The position numbers and the translations under genes were made by a program. The notes under the pieces are model-generated. The model ran no database searches. It was given only the letters and a program-made list of their open reading frames with translations, and had not been told where the DNA came from. Shown one piece after another: positions 7,435 to 16,260 of a stretch of DNA of 34,809 nt. Position 1 is the stretch's first letter. Every line of letters begins with the position of its first letter. Source of the DNA: Candidatus Altarchaeales archaeon WOR_SM1_SCG (GTDB lineage Archaea; Altiarchaeota; Altiarchaeia; IMC4; WOR-SM1-SCG); NCBI GenBank assembly GCA_001723845.1, contig MCBE01000022.1:1-34809 (forward strand). Direction: 5' to 3'.

Positions 7435-9423
7435 TCATTTCCGCTTAAACGCAATAATTGTTATAATTATTATGATGACAACCAGAACACCAATAATGAT
7501 GTATAAATATTTGCCGTTATCACCGGTCGGTTGCTCGGGAGGAATCTCTTTAGAATCATCCGGTTCTCCCGGTTCTTCAACAACAGGTAGTTCTTTTACA
7601 TATATCTTCCCTGATTTTTCGCCCGTGAATGATTCACCAACTTTTGAATTCTCCGCAGTCATCTGCAATGTGTAACCCAGGTGTTCAATATTCGGATCGG
7701 TTAGTTCAATATTGCAGTCCAGGAGTATTTTATCGTATCTCTTAAGAACAGGTTTGTCTCTCATGGCAATTCCAATATTTGAGTCCTCTATGCCCCGGCA
7801 GTTAGCAATCGCACCGCCGTTTGTTATCCTGAGTGAGACATGAACATTTTTTATTTCATCACCCAGGTTTGTTACGGCAGCAGAGCAGTGAGCAATTTTC
7901 CTGTTTTTATCAAAATACGCCCTATCGCACTGTAAATTTGTATCAATATTCGGAACCTCAACCTCAACCGGTTTCTCAACACCATTGATATTTAAAATCC
8001 CGTGATAAGACCTGTACGCTGAAATATCTGACGGAACTTCAAGATAAAGATATTTATTTAATTCCGATGTTGAAACCCCAAACGGCTCTACTTCCTGGAA
8101 CCAATCTGCGACTTCTCCTGTAACATGAATTTCAACATTATTTAATTCGCCTTTATCTGTGCTGAGTGTGAGTTTCTTGTAGCCGCTGTAACCGGGGGGA
8201 ATGAACATTCGTATCTTTTCAATATCTTCTATTTTATTTTCGTCAACTTTTACCAGAAGTGTGATTCTCTGGCATTTATTGTCTTTGCAGTAATTGGTTG
8301 AGCATTCATTGTCAGAGGAGCAGGATTCGTCAAGTTGTTTTTTAGCCAGGCATTTATGGTCTGAGCAGTATTTAGAGGGGTCGCAAGATTCATCGCTTGT
8401 GCAGTAGCCCCGCGGTCTGCAAATTTCATCAACACAGTTGCTGCTTAAACACTCTTCATTTTCCGAGCAGGAATTGTCTTCTTTCTTTTTATCGCGGCAG
8501 ATTTTATCAGAGCCGCAGAAGCCGTCGGAATCGCAATCTGAATGTACAAAGCATGATCTTGATGGAGTTGGCGGGTGTTCGCCGAAGTCGTTGATTGATT
8601 TTGATGGTGAACTATCTATCCAAATGTTGGGGTCTGTTTCGCTGTAAAGAGTCATTGGTTTTTTGGTTGGGGTGGTATAAGCTTCAATATAGAGCGTGAT
8701 ATCTGGGTGTCCAAAATAGACATCTATATATAAATTATGTGTTCCGGGTGTCAAATGTCTGGTGATATATTTTACACCTCTACTACTTTCTTCTTTATCA
8801 AACACCTCAACACCATCAATATAAAGTGGTGCGAAGATACATGAAGGGCATTCAAAATTTATTCTCCCATCGCGTACAGAACAATCAGGGAGAACCAACT
8901 TTAGTTTTATATACTCGCATCCTTTATTATATTTTTCAAATCTGATCTTCTTGAACATCCCTGCCTGCTGCATGTAGTACACAGCAGAATCTTTCACCTG
9001 CTCCTCTCTCAACGCAGAAATACTATTCTCATCAAGTTTGGCAATCTGAATCAATTCTCTCTCCAGAACATCTTTCTGTGCTAAACTGAACACTTTCATA
9101 CTCCCAACCTTAACAACACCATTACTGTAAACATATCCCCAGTCCCCTGTCGAGAACTGAAACGCAATTCTTTCATCACTCTGCTCTTTAAGTTCATAAT
9201 TCAGTTTCGTGCAGAAGTCATTTAACTCAATCGTTTTTTCAATGTTTACAGAAACGCCTGAATTAAATTCCGAGGCATTCGCTGTTCCTATGCAGAAACT
9301 AAAAATTAATAAAATAATTAATCCTTTTGCTGCGGTTTTGTTTAAATTTTTAATTAATTTTTTTGATTCATTGCTTTCCTTTTGATTTATGTTTCCCTTT
9401 TTGTTTTTAATTTTCGTTTTCAT
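7435..9423 (-). CDS. Cysteine-rich membrane-anchored surface protein (paralogue 1)
   Basis: About 662 residues if translation starts at the second Met (MKTKIKN, shared with the paralogue upstream); the open frame extends three codons further to 9432. A Lys/Asn-rich N-terminus precedes a hydrophobic signal segment (GLIILLIFSFCIGTANA). A ~260-residue ectodomain follows, then a Dickkopf/EB-like cysteine-rich block (about 290-390) with repeats such as CFVHSDCDSDGFCGSDKIC. Next come beta-rich Ig-like domains and a C-terminal transmembrane helix with a KRK stop-transfer tail. The product should be anchored in the cytoplasmic membrane facing outward. It is closely related to the next gene (9586-11571). 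Role unknown: adhesion, S-layer or cell contact are possible. Confidence 0.88.
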   Translation of the reverse strand: MKTKIKNKKGNINQKESNESKKLIKNLNKTAAKGLIILLIFSFCIGTANASEFNSGVSVNIEKTIELNDFCTKLNYELKEQSDERIAFQFSTGDWGYVYSNGVVKVGSMKVFSLAQKDVLERELIQIAKLDENSISALREEQVKDSAVYYMQQAGMFKKIRFEKYNKGCEYIKLKLVLPDCSVRDGRINFECPSCIFAPLYIDGVEVFDKEESSRGVKYITRHLTPGTHNLYIDVYFGHPDITLYIEAYTTPTKKPMTLYSETDPNIWIDSSPSKSINDFGEHPPTPSRSCFVHSDCDSDGFCGSDKICRDKKKEDNSCSENEECLSSNCVDEICRPRGYCTSDESCDPSKYCSDHKCLAKKQLDESCSSDNECSTNYCKDNKCQRITLLVKVDENKIEDIEKIRMFIPPGYSGYKKLTLSTDKGELNNVEIHVTGEVADWFQEVEPFGVSTSELNKYLYLEVPSDISAYRSYHGILNINGVEKPVEVEVPNIDTNLQCDRAYFDKNRKIAHCSAAVTNLGDEIKNVHVSLRITNGGAIANCRGIEDSNIGIAMRDKPVLKRYDKILLDCNIELTDPNIEHLGYTLQMTAENSKVGESFTGEKSGKIYVKELPVVEEPGEPDDSKEIPPEQPTGDNGKYLYIIIGVLVVIIIIITIIAFKRK

Positions 9424-9585
9424 TTTTTGCATCTCTTTTTTGTTTTAAATTTTGATTTATTTTACATTACTATCTACATTGCCATTTCTCTTTTAAATTC
9501 TTTTAAACATAGTAAAAATCAACTATTGTTGTTCACTTATTCATTTGTATTCTCCAAAAAAAGGATAATTATAATGTGTTTTTAT

Positions 9586-11571
9586 TCATTTCCCTATAAA
9601 TAATAAAATTATTATGATAACCAATAGGACGCCAATAATGATATACAGAAGGTACCCTCTACTTCCCTTTGGTTGTTTGGAAGGACTTTCTCTGGAATCC
9701 TGTGACTCCTCTGGTTCTTCAACTACAGGAATGTCTTTTATATATATCTTCCCTGATTTTTCACCGGTGAATGATTCACCAACCTTTGAATTTTCCGCAG
9801 TCATCTGTAAACTGTAATCCAGTTGCTGAATATTGGGGTCGGTTAATTCAATATTGCATTTCAAGAGGATTTTATCATACTGCTTTAATTCTCCTTTGTT
9901 CAGCATCGCAATCCCGATGTTTGAGTCCTCTATTCCATCGCATTGGGCAATCACCCCGCCGCTTGTTATTCTCATGGAAATATGTAAATTATTCAATGTA
10001 TCAGCACCAAGATTCACAACACCAGCAGAACACCGAGCTAATTTTTTATTTTTATCAAAATATGCCCTGTCACATTGTAAATTTGTGTCAATATTCGGGA
10101 CTTCAACTTCAATTGGTTTCTCAACACCATTAATCTTTAAAATCCCATGATAAGACCTGTACGATGAAATCTTCGTTGGGACCTCAAGATAAAGATATTT
10201 ATCCATTTCTGCCGTTGAAATTCTGAACGGCTCTACTTCCTGAAACCAATCTGCGACCTCTCCTGAAACATGGATCTCAACATTATTTACTTCGCCTTTA
10301 TCTGTGATGAGTGTAAGTTTCTTGTAGCCGCTGTATCCGGGAGGAATGAACATCCGTATCTTTTCAATATCTTCAATTTTATTTCCGTCAACTTTTACAA
10401 TGAGGGTGATTCTCTGGCATTTACTGTCTTTGCAGTAGTTGGTTAAACATTCATTATCAGTGGAGCAGGATTCGTCATTTTGTTTTTTAGGAAGGCATTT
10501 GTGGTCTGAACAGTATCTGGGGGAGTCGCAATCTGTGTCGGTTTTGCAGTAGCCCGGCGGTCTGCAAACTCCATCAACACAGTTGCTGCTTAAACATTCT
10601 TCATTTCCCAAACAGGGATTGTCTTCTTTCTTTTTGTCGCGGCAGATTTTATCTGAACCGCAGAAGCCGTCGGAATCACAGTTGGAATGTACAAAGCAGG
10701 ATTTTGGAGGGGTTGGTGGATGTTCATTAAAGTCGTAAATTGATTTGCTTGCATCAGTGCCATCTGTCCAGAAATTAGAATCTGTCTCGCTGTAAAGTGT
10801 CATTGATTTTTCACATGGGTTAGTGTAAGCTTCTATGTAGATGGTAAACCCATGGTTTCCCTGTACACACCCCGTTGCAAAATATATGTCGTGTACTCCT
10901 TGTGTCAAACATTTAGTGATATATTCTACTCCATTAATGCCCCTAAACTCACAATTTCCCTGATCAATACTAATTAGTCCTCGGATGGACTCATGGACTT
11001 TAAATTTTGCTTTCCCTTCCTTTATAGAACAGTCAGGAACCATTAACTTTAGATTTAGATAAGAACAGTCCTTAATACTCCCTTTAAATTTAATCCTCTT
11101 AAACACATTCGCTTGTTGTGTATAATACACAGCAGAATCTCTCACCTGCTCCTCTCTCCATTCTGAAATGCCTCTTTCATTAATATTCGCAATCTGCATA
11201 ACTTCCCTCTCCAGTACATCTTTCTGTGCCAAACTGAACCCTTTCGTACTCCCAACCTTAACAACTCCATTCCTGTAAACATACCCCCAGTCCCCTGTCG
11301 GGAATTGAAACGCAATTCTCTCATCGCTCTGCTCTTTAAGTTCATAATTCAGTTTCGTGCAGAAATCATTCAACTCAATGGTTTTTTCAAGGTTTACGGA
11401 AACGCCTGAATTGAAACTTGCGGCATCCGCTGCTCCGATGCAGGAACTAAAAATTAATAAAATAATTAATGCTTTCGCTGCGGCTTCGTTTAAATTTTCA
11501 ATTAATTTTTTTGCTTCATTGCTTTTGTTCCGGTTTTCGTTTCCTTTTTGGTTTTTAATTTTGGTTTTCAT
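9586..11571 (-). CDS. Cysteine-rich membrane-anchored surface protein (paralogue 2)
   Basis: A 661-residue tandem paralogue of the 7435-9423 product with the same layout. It has a Lys-rich N-terminus, a hydrophobic signal segment (ALIILLIFSSCIGAADA), an ectodomain, a cysteine-rich block (CFVHSNCDSDGFCGSDKICR ...), a C-terminal beta-rich region and a final transmembrane helix (LYIIIGVLLVIIIILLF). The N-terminal 150 residues, cysteine block and C-terminal half are strongly conserved between the two. Residues about 170-265 differ much more and include extra cysteines here (GNCEF, TGCVQGN). A GAGG-type ribosome-binding site precedes the ATG. The 150-bp gap to paralogue 1 is AT-rich with no other feature. 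Confidence 0.88.
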   Translation of the reverse strand: MKTKIKNQKGNENRNKSNEAKKLIENLNEAAAKALIILLIFSSCIGAADAASFNSGVSVNLEKTIELNDFCTKLNYELKEQSDERIAFQFPTGDWGYVYRNGVVKVGSTKGFSLAQKDVLEREVMQIANINERGISEWREEQVRDSAVYYTQQANVFKRIKFKGSIKDCSYLNLKLMVPDCSIKEGKAKFKVHESIRGLISIDQGNCEFRGINGVEYITKCLTQGVHDIYFATGCVQGNHGFTIYIEAYTNPCEKSMTLYSETDSNFWTDGTDASKSIYDFNEHPPTPPKSCFVHSNCDSDGFCGSDKICRDKKKEDNPCLGNEECLSSNCVDGVCRPPGYCKTDTDCDSPRYCSDHKCLPKKQNDESCSTDNECLTNYCKDSKCQRITLIVKVDGNKIEDIEKIRMFIPPGYSGYKKLTLITDKGEVNNVEIHVSGEVADWFQEVEPFRISTAEMDKYLYLEVPTKISSYRSYHGILKINGVEKPIEVEVPNIDTNLQCDRAYFDKNKKLARCSAGVVNLGADTLNNLHISMRITSGGVIAQCDGIEDSNIGIAMLNKGELKQYDKILLKCNIELTDPNIQQLDYSLQMTAENSKVGESFTGEKSGKIYIKDIPVVEEPEESQDSRESPSKQPKGSRGYLLYIIIGVLLVIIIILLFIGK

Positions 11572-11726
11572 TTTTTGTGCCTCTTTTTGTTTTGAATTTT
11601 TATTTTATTTACTAATCGTGTCGTTAATCATGTAATTTTTTCATCAATCATGTAAATACCTCTTGATATACGCCATTTTATGCGCCATTTTCTCTTGATT
11701 TACGCTACACCTCATTCACACCAAGG

Positions 11727-11996
11727 TTAAATTGTTTTAATTTGACCTTCATTAAGAGCAAGTTCATTAAGATCAATATTGCATTCTTCAGGTTTTTCGG
11801 ACATTTAATCTTGCGTTTCATTTTGCGTTTTACTTTTCCATTTTGCGTTTCACTGTATCGGCACATAGGGACTTTTCTATGTTTTCATGACATTTTTCAT
11901 GACATTTTCCCGGTTTTCATGACATGTTTCAATTATTTTTTAGGGACATTTTTAGGGACATTATTTATTTTTTAGGGACATTATTTACGCCCCATT
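11727..11996 (-). pseudogene. Decayed C-terminal tail of the adjacent COG2865-like gene
   Basis: The 425-bp gap 11572-11996 holds no intact gene. On the minus strand 11727-11811 reads MSEKPEECNIDLNELALNEG then QIKTI and stop. This is clearly homologous to PEEGKVDLKELGLNERQIEA in the downstream-facing gene (11997-13403). Between that relic and the gene's stop lie short tandem duplications: ACGCCCCATTTT twice, TAGGGACATT three times, TTTTCATGACAT three times, TTTTGCGTTT three times. On the minus strand they encode broken NVPK- and NVMK-like repeats, a linker type familiar in COG2865/Fic-type proteins. I infer a former second winged-helix module lost through stops and frameshifts. Confidence 0.6.
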
Positions 11997-13403
11997 TTAC
12001 GCCCCATTTTGTCTGGATATGACCCACAAATATCGTTTGTCCTTAAAAGACCCAACCTCATGGATTTGATTTTTCTTGACCAAATCAGTTAAATCCCTGG
12101 TTGCGGTTTGTCTGGACACATTAAATTTCTCTCTATATTTTTTGTTTGTGACCACTTCCCCTTCATTAACCATCAATCTCAAAGCTTCAATCTGCCTTTC
12201 ATTCAATCCAAGTTCCTTGAGATCAACCTTGCCTTCTTCAGGTATTAGCGAAAATAAATCGTCAGGCGCATGAAATTTAACCATGAATCCCCCGCAGATC
12301 TCCTCAAAATCCGGCTCTTTGAGTCCGTGTTCAACACACCATTTCACTATCTTGTTTGTTCCCTTCCCCCACTGTTCAATATTCTTTATGAGAAAGAATG
12401 CATCTGCAATAAGCCGGTTTCTTGGCACTGAATCATGTTTTTGTTTAAGCATTTCAGGTGTTAATGGTTCAGGTAATGCTCCGGGGTCGGTGATTTCAAC
12501 CCTGTCATCAAACACCGCAAGTTTGATATTGCCCGGACATTCATAATCCCTATGACAGACTGCGTTTGCAATCGCTTCTCGCAATGCGTCAGGAGGATAC
12601 TCCCACATTTCCTCTCTTTTGAACATTACAACCTTTGCAGCTTTTTTGATATGAGAAAGAATAAACTTTTCAGCATCATCAACCTGATCAATAATATTAC
12701 CTTCAATTAGTTTCATATCCAGGAAATCAACCGCTGCGATGCCCTTGAAGCGCGCACACCTTATTCTTGCCTGCAGGAAGAAGTTTTGCGGATTCCTTCC
12801 AAATAATAAAACAGCAGCGTTTGTCAATTTTCCTTCTTTGAATAATTTTAGCCGCTCAAGAGCTTCTTTTAAAGGTGTTTCCATATCAACATCAAAATTT
12901 CTCTCGTGTTTTGCCTTTCTCAAAAACCATTTCACTTTTTCTTCATCAATATCATCCAATATTGCGCCATCACAAATCAGCCCATCCCAGTAAATTTTTT
13001 TACTCTCAATTACAAGTTTCCTTATCTCAGAAGATGAAATCCTGTGTCTTGATCTCCCAACTCTTTTATAAGCCCGTCCCTTGAAAAGCACAGGTTTTTC
13101 CTGTGACTCGGGAATTTCAATTTCAATTATTTTTTTATCCTCTAAACTATCAATTCCTATAGAAGGAAATACCTGTGGGTCAGTATGCTGTTTTATGTAA
13201 TTTGCTAATTCCTCTATTGTATTTTTACCGATTTCAACCCCGGTAATTTTGTTTTTATCTTCATCAAAACCAACAACAATTGTGCCCCCTTTGGTGTTTG
13301 ATAATGCTGATGCAGCTTCTCCGATTTGATCTTTTAATCGCAGGGATTTCTTGAATTCCACATTCTCTGATTCTCCTTTTTTTAGTAATTCTTTAAGATT
13401 CAT
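11997..13403 (-). CDS. Schlafen/AlbA_2 domain ATP-binding regulator (COG2865-like)
   Basis: A 468-residue protein. The N-terminal AlbA_2/Schlafen-like domain (about 1-130) shows ESENVEFKKS and TKGGTIVVGFDEDKNKITGV. A GHKL-type ATPase-like domain (about 240-380) carries REAIANAVCHRDY, VFDDRVEITDPGALPEPL and EQWGKGTNKIV. The C-terminal winged helix has NERQIEALRLMVNEGEVVTN and FNVSRQTATRDLTDLVKK. Such proteins are often annotated as RecG-like helicases, but no helicase motifs are present. They are usually treated as putative transcription regulators or conflict-system components. The gene ends in RQNGA just before a patch of tandem repeats and a homologous relic, so the original protein was probably longer. 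It lies in a minus-strand block with surface proteins and a JAMM protease; a regulatory link is only inferred. Confidence 0.9.
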   Translation of the reverse strand: MNLKELLKKGESENVEFKKSLRLKDQIGEAASALSNTKGGTIVVGFDEDKNKITGVEIGKNTIEELANYIKQHTDPQVFPSIGIDSLEDKKIIEIEIPESQEKPVLFKGRAYKRVGRSRHRISSSEIRKLVIESKKIYWDGLICDGAILDDIDEEKVKWFLRKAKHERNFDVDMETPLKEALERLKLFKEGKLTNAAVLLFGRNPQNFFLQARIRCARFKGIAAVDFLDMKLIEGNIIDQVDDAEKFILSHIKKAAKVVMFKREEMWEYPPDALREAIANAVCHRDYECPGNIKLAVFDDRVEITDPGALPEPLTPEMLKQKHDSVPRNRLIADAFFLIKNIEQWGKGTNKIVKWCVEHGLKEPDFEEICGGFMVKFHAPDDLFSLIPEEGKVDLKELGLNERQIEALRLMVNEGEVVTNKKYREKFNVSRQTATRDLTDLVKKNQIHEVGSFKDKRYLWVISRQNGA

Positions 13404-13441
13404 TTTCTTAAAAATATTAAATTAAAAACATAATTACAATT

Positions 13442-14074
13442 TCACCCGTTTATACCCACTTCCACCGGCTTTGATTCTTTCGTGTAAAAAGCAACCTCGT
13501 GATCGTGGGTTATGCTGCTCCATTTTATTGTGTTTTCATTTACTTTTTTGTAGTCCTTTTTTGCACGAACCGAACCGCCGCTTATCGCATGAATGCCGTA
13601 AAACACCTCTGTTCCCGGGGAGTGTTGTTTTATCGTTTGTGCCGTTGTTCTGAAAAATAACTTGTCCTGCGGACTCGGAAAAGGCGTTCCTTCGGGATGC
13701 GTGTGGACAATTACAAGCAATTCGGGCAGTTCTCCGATTTCCGCTTTAATGTGTGCAATCATATTTTCTATATTTACATTCGCTTCAATTGAACTTGAAT
13801 CGTAGAGGACATCTTCGGTTGAAAATTGGTGTAGCATATCTGTTTTATAACCGTCTCCGGATAGGGCATATACAATTTCAATATCTTTCTGTCCCGGTCT
13901 GAATATTGACTGCGCCCTTATTTCCATGCTTTTTAAAACAGGGGGCTGGAGGAGAAGCCCCCCGGATTGTTTTTCAGTTTTTTCGGCTTTACCTTTTTTC
14001 TTTTGATTTTCTCCTGATTTTTCAAATTCAACTACAAGGTCGCCGTCCTCAACAATTATTTCCCATTCACCCAT
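13442..14074 (-). CDS. JAMM/MPN-domain (JAB1-type) zinc metalloprotease
   Basis: A 210-residue protein with an intact JAMM motif, H-T-H-(x7)-S-x2-D: HTHPEGTPFPSPQD (H124, H126, S134, D137). The likely catalytic glutamate is E66 in IEIVYALSG. These residues coordinate zinc in deubiquitinase-like proteases. Archaeal relatives remove ubiquitin-like SAMP modifiers or process sulfur carriers. The first ~45 residues are a charged, Lys-rich extension (GENQKKKGKAEKTEKQ) not typical of the core fold. No signal peptide, so it should be cytoplasmic. It lies 38 bp from the COG2865-like gene and 40 bp from the LamG surface-protein gene on the same strand. No ubiquitin-like or E1 gene is visible in this window, so the substrate is open. 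Confidence 0.85.
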   Translation of the reverse strand: MGEWEIIVEDGDLVVEFEKSGENQKKKGKAEKTEKQSGGLLLQPPVLKSMEIRAQSIFRPGQKDIEIVYALSGDGYKTDMLHQFSTEDVLYDSSSIEANVNIENMIAHIKAEIGELPELLVIVHTHPEGTPFPSPQDKLFFRTTAQTIKQHSPGTEVFYGIHAISGGSVRAKKDYKKVNENTIKWSSITHDHEVAFYTKESKPVEVGING

Positions 14075-14114
14075 TTCATTGATAATTAAAAATATTATTA
14101 ATTAATTAAAAGTA

Positions 14115-15926
14115 TTATTCTTTATGCCTGAAGATGAATTTCGGTTTTTTCCAGACCGCGATGATTACTGCAAGACCCAGAAATACAATAGTAATCAAGA
14201 GTAAATGGGTGGGTGTTGGGAATTCGCCCTGTTTGCCATTCCCTGCATTATCCGGTTCTTTTTGCTCTTCTGTTATCTCACCCTGCTTTTTATCTACATA
14301 AACTGTGTGATCAAAACCAACCTGGCGCAGCGGTTCCTCGCTGCCCTCCCATTTCCAGTAAATCAACATACTTATCCTGTAATTCCCGGGGTTTTTTGCT
14401 GTAAATGGTATTTCTATCCATCTTGTTCCGGTGCCTTTAATTGTCGTGCTGTAACTTGATTTTCCTTCCAGGACATTGGTGCTTCCAGAGACCTCAACAT
14501 TATCAGGAACATCCATGATTATCTGCATATCCAGGTTTGGGTTGCCCATTATATTTGTAACCTGAACAGCAATCCTTCCAGGGTTTTTATCGTCTGCATC
14601 CAGTGCTTTGGAACTGAAATGCGGAGGTGGTGGTGTCCTTTCTTCGCCACATGAGCCATCCGGGTTCTTTTTGAGAGTTGTGGTGCAGTCGCTCCATTTT
14701 CCATCAATACATTTTTCTTTTCCGTAGCATTCGTTTGGTGCTGTGCAGCCGCGGGTTTCTCCTTCTTTGCATGTGCAGGTTTCACTTTCTGGAATACATG
14801 AACCATCATCGCATTTCTGTAAATTTGTTTCGCAGTCGCTCCACTGCTCATTGGTGCAGGTTTGGGAGCCGGAACAGCCGTTTGATGCTGTGCAGGAGCG
14901 GGTCTGACCTTCATATTCACACACGCAAGTAATTTTACAGGTGCTGTTCGGGCATTTCTTTAAGTTGGTTGTGCATTCGCTCCATTTTTCATTTACGCAG
15001 GTTTGAGTTCCCTGGCAGGTGTTTTGTGCCGTGCAGGGTTTGGTTTCGCTGCTTGTGCAGGGTTTTAAGTTTTCCCAGTTAGCTTTAATTTCGTCTTCAG
15101 TTAATGCTCTGTTGTAGATTTTTACTTCGTCTATTGTGCCGTCGAAAAATTCAATCAACTTTGAATTATGCCTACCAATGTAAGCCACTCCGGGTTGAAT
15201 ATTGAGAACTCCCACATCAGCCGCTGGAGAAACTTCGTTTCCACCCACATAAACTCTTTCGGTGTCAATCCCATCATAAGTGGCTACAATATAATACCAT
15301 TGTCCAATAGTCGTTACACCTGCTGCATCCCAATTAGGATTGTTAGAATAATGGGCGTCAGTTATTCTCCCAATTAAGCCGTAGTGAAATTCAATATTTA
15401 TCATTTGATTCGTCTCGGTGTTTCCATATACAAAAAAACGTTGCTCTTTAGTTACATCATTAAATTTAACCCACCCCTCTACTGTCCATGGATCACTTCC
15501 TTGAAATAAACCTGTGGTAGGTAATCCCATATAATCCTCCTTTCCATCAAACTTCAACGCCTTTCCCGAAATTTCACTATCAACAACTTTGGCACCGTAA
15601 ATTGTCCCATCGTTATTTCCTGCTTCATCTTTTGCAGTTCCATCATCAAAACTCCAGTACGCCACAAGCCCCTCATCCCCTGCACTAACCGTTCCAATTC
15701 CCACCATAACCAACAGTCCAATAATCCCGATCACCCCTAATTTTCCAGAAATTAAATTCCCAATTCCTTCACTTATTTGCCCAACCCTTTCAACCGCTCT
15801 CTCATGGACGCCGGCGGTACTTTTTGTTTCTGTTTTCATCTTTTGTTTATTATTATTTACATTTTGCCCGAAAACAGGGGCTGCTCTTTCATCAGGCACG
15901 GCAGCACTTTTTGTTTTTGTTTTCAT
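14115..15926 (-). CDS. LamG-domain, cysteine-rich membrane-anchored surface protein
   Basis: A 603-residue predicted surface protein. After a long N-terminus and hydrophobic segment (LGVIGIIGLLVMVGIGTVSA) comes a LamG/concanavalin-like domain (about 85-290: LVAYWSFDDGTAKDEAGNND ... GTIDEVKIYNRALTEDEI). Three related cysteine repeats follow (CTAQNTCQGTQTCVNEKWSE, CTASNGCSGSQTCTNEQWSD, CTAPNECYGKEKCIDGKWSD). A beta-rich domain and a C-terminal transmembrane helix with basic tail end the protein. The fold suggests glycan binding or cell contact. The start is ambiguous: the first 29 codons repeat the next ones (MKTKTKSAAVPDERAAP / MKTETKSTAGVHERAVE), so the ATG at 15837-15839 may be the original start. 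It heads the minus-strand block, divergent from the VapBC-like pair. Confidence 0.87.
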   Translation of the reverse strand: MKTKTKSAAVPDERAAPVFGQNVNNNKQKMKTETKSTAGVHERAVERVGQISEGIGNLISGKLGVIGIIGLLVMVGIGTVSAGDEGLVAYWSFDDGTAKDEAGNNDGTIYGAKVVDSEISGKALKFDGKEDYMGLPTTGLFQGSDPWTVEGWVKFNDVTKEQRFFVYGNTETNQMINIEFHYGLIGRITDAHYSNNPNWDAAGVTTIGQWYYIVATYDGIDTERVYVGGNEVSPAADVGVLNIQPGVAYIGRHNSKLIEFFDGTIDEVKIYNRALTEDEIKANWENLKPCTSSETKPCTAQNTCQGTQTCVNEKWSECTTNLKKCPNSTCKITCVCEYEGQTRSCTASNGCSGSQTCTNEQWSDCETNLQKCDDGSCIPESETCTCKEGETRGCTAPNECYGKEKCIDGKWSDCTTTLKKNPDGSCGEERTPPPPHFSSKALDADDKNPGRIAVQVTNIMGNPNLDMQIIMDVPDNVEVSGSTNVLEGKSSYSTTIKGTGTRWIEIPFTAKNPGNYRISMLIYWKWEGSEEPLRQVGFDHTVYVDKKQGEITEEQKEPDNAGNGKQGEFPTPTHLLLITIVFLGLAVIIAVWKKPKFIFRHKE

Positions 15927-15984
15927 TTTTAATTTGTTTATATATTTTTAATTTAAATCATAATTATTATTTATTCGATTGAAA

Positions 15985-16260
15985 ATGGCTGAACTAATTA
16001 TTGAAGTTCCAAATGAATTAGAAGAACGAATAAAATCCTTTCCCAGTGTAAATTGGATGGATGTGGAAAGAAAGGCGATAGAATCCAAATTGTTTGAATT
16101 GGAATTAAAACAATCAGCAGATATGAGGCGCATTCTCGTTGAGGCGATCTCTTCAAAGAGTGAATTATCAGAAGAGGAAGCCGATAAGTTTGCAATTGAA
16201 CTCGGCAGGAAGATTAAAAAGGGCAGGTACAAGCAGCTTAAATCAATGGGGGTGGTTTGA
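15985..16260 (+). CDS. VapB-like antitoxin
   Basis: A 91-residue protein if it starts at the ATG (MAELIIEVPNELEERI); the ORF-track start at 15979 is a TTG two codons earlier and less likely. The N-terminal beta-helix pattern (IIEVPNELEERIKSFPSVNW) resembles ribbon-helix-helix type antitoxins, and the charged helical C-terminus would wrap the toxin. Its TGA stop is immediately followed by the GTG start of the PIN-domain gene, which implies translational coupling. It would neutralise the toxin and may repress the operon; this is family knowledge. Confidence 0.78.
   Translation: MAELIIEVPNELEERIKSFPSVNWMDVERKAIESKLFELELKQSADMRRILVEAISSKSELSEEEADKFAIELGRKIKKGRYKQLKSMGVV

Noticed and set aside
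11742-11975. 77-residue plus-strand ORF (MTFIKSKFIKINIAFFRF)
   Set aside because: Phe-rich shadow of the repeat patch; the minus strand gives recognisable winged-helix homology instead.
11997-13403. RecG helicase annotation for the COG2865-like gene
   Set aside because: No helicase motifs are present; the domains are AlbA/Schlafen-like, GHKL-type ATPase-like and winged helix.
14549-14920. 123-residue minus-strand ORF inside the LamG protein gene
   Set aside because: An Ala/Pro-rich out-of-frame reading of the cysteine repeats; no independent start or family.
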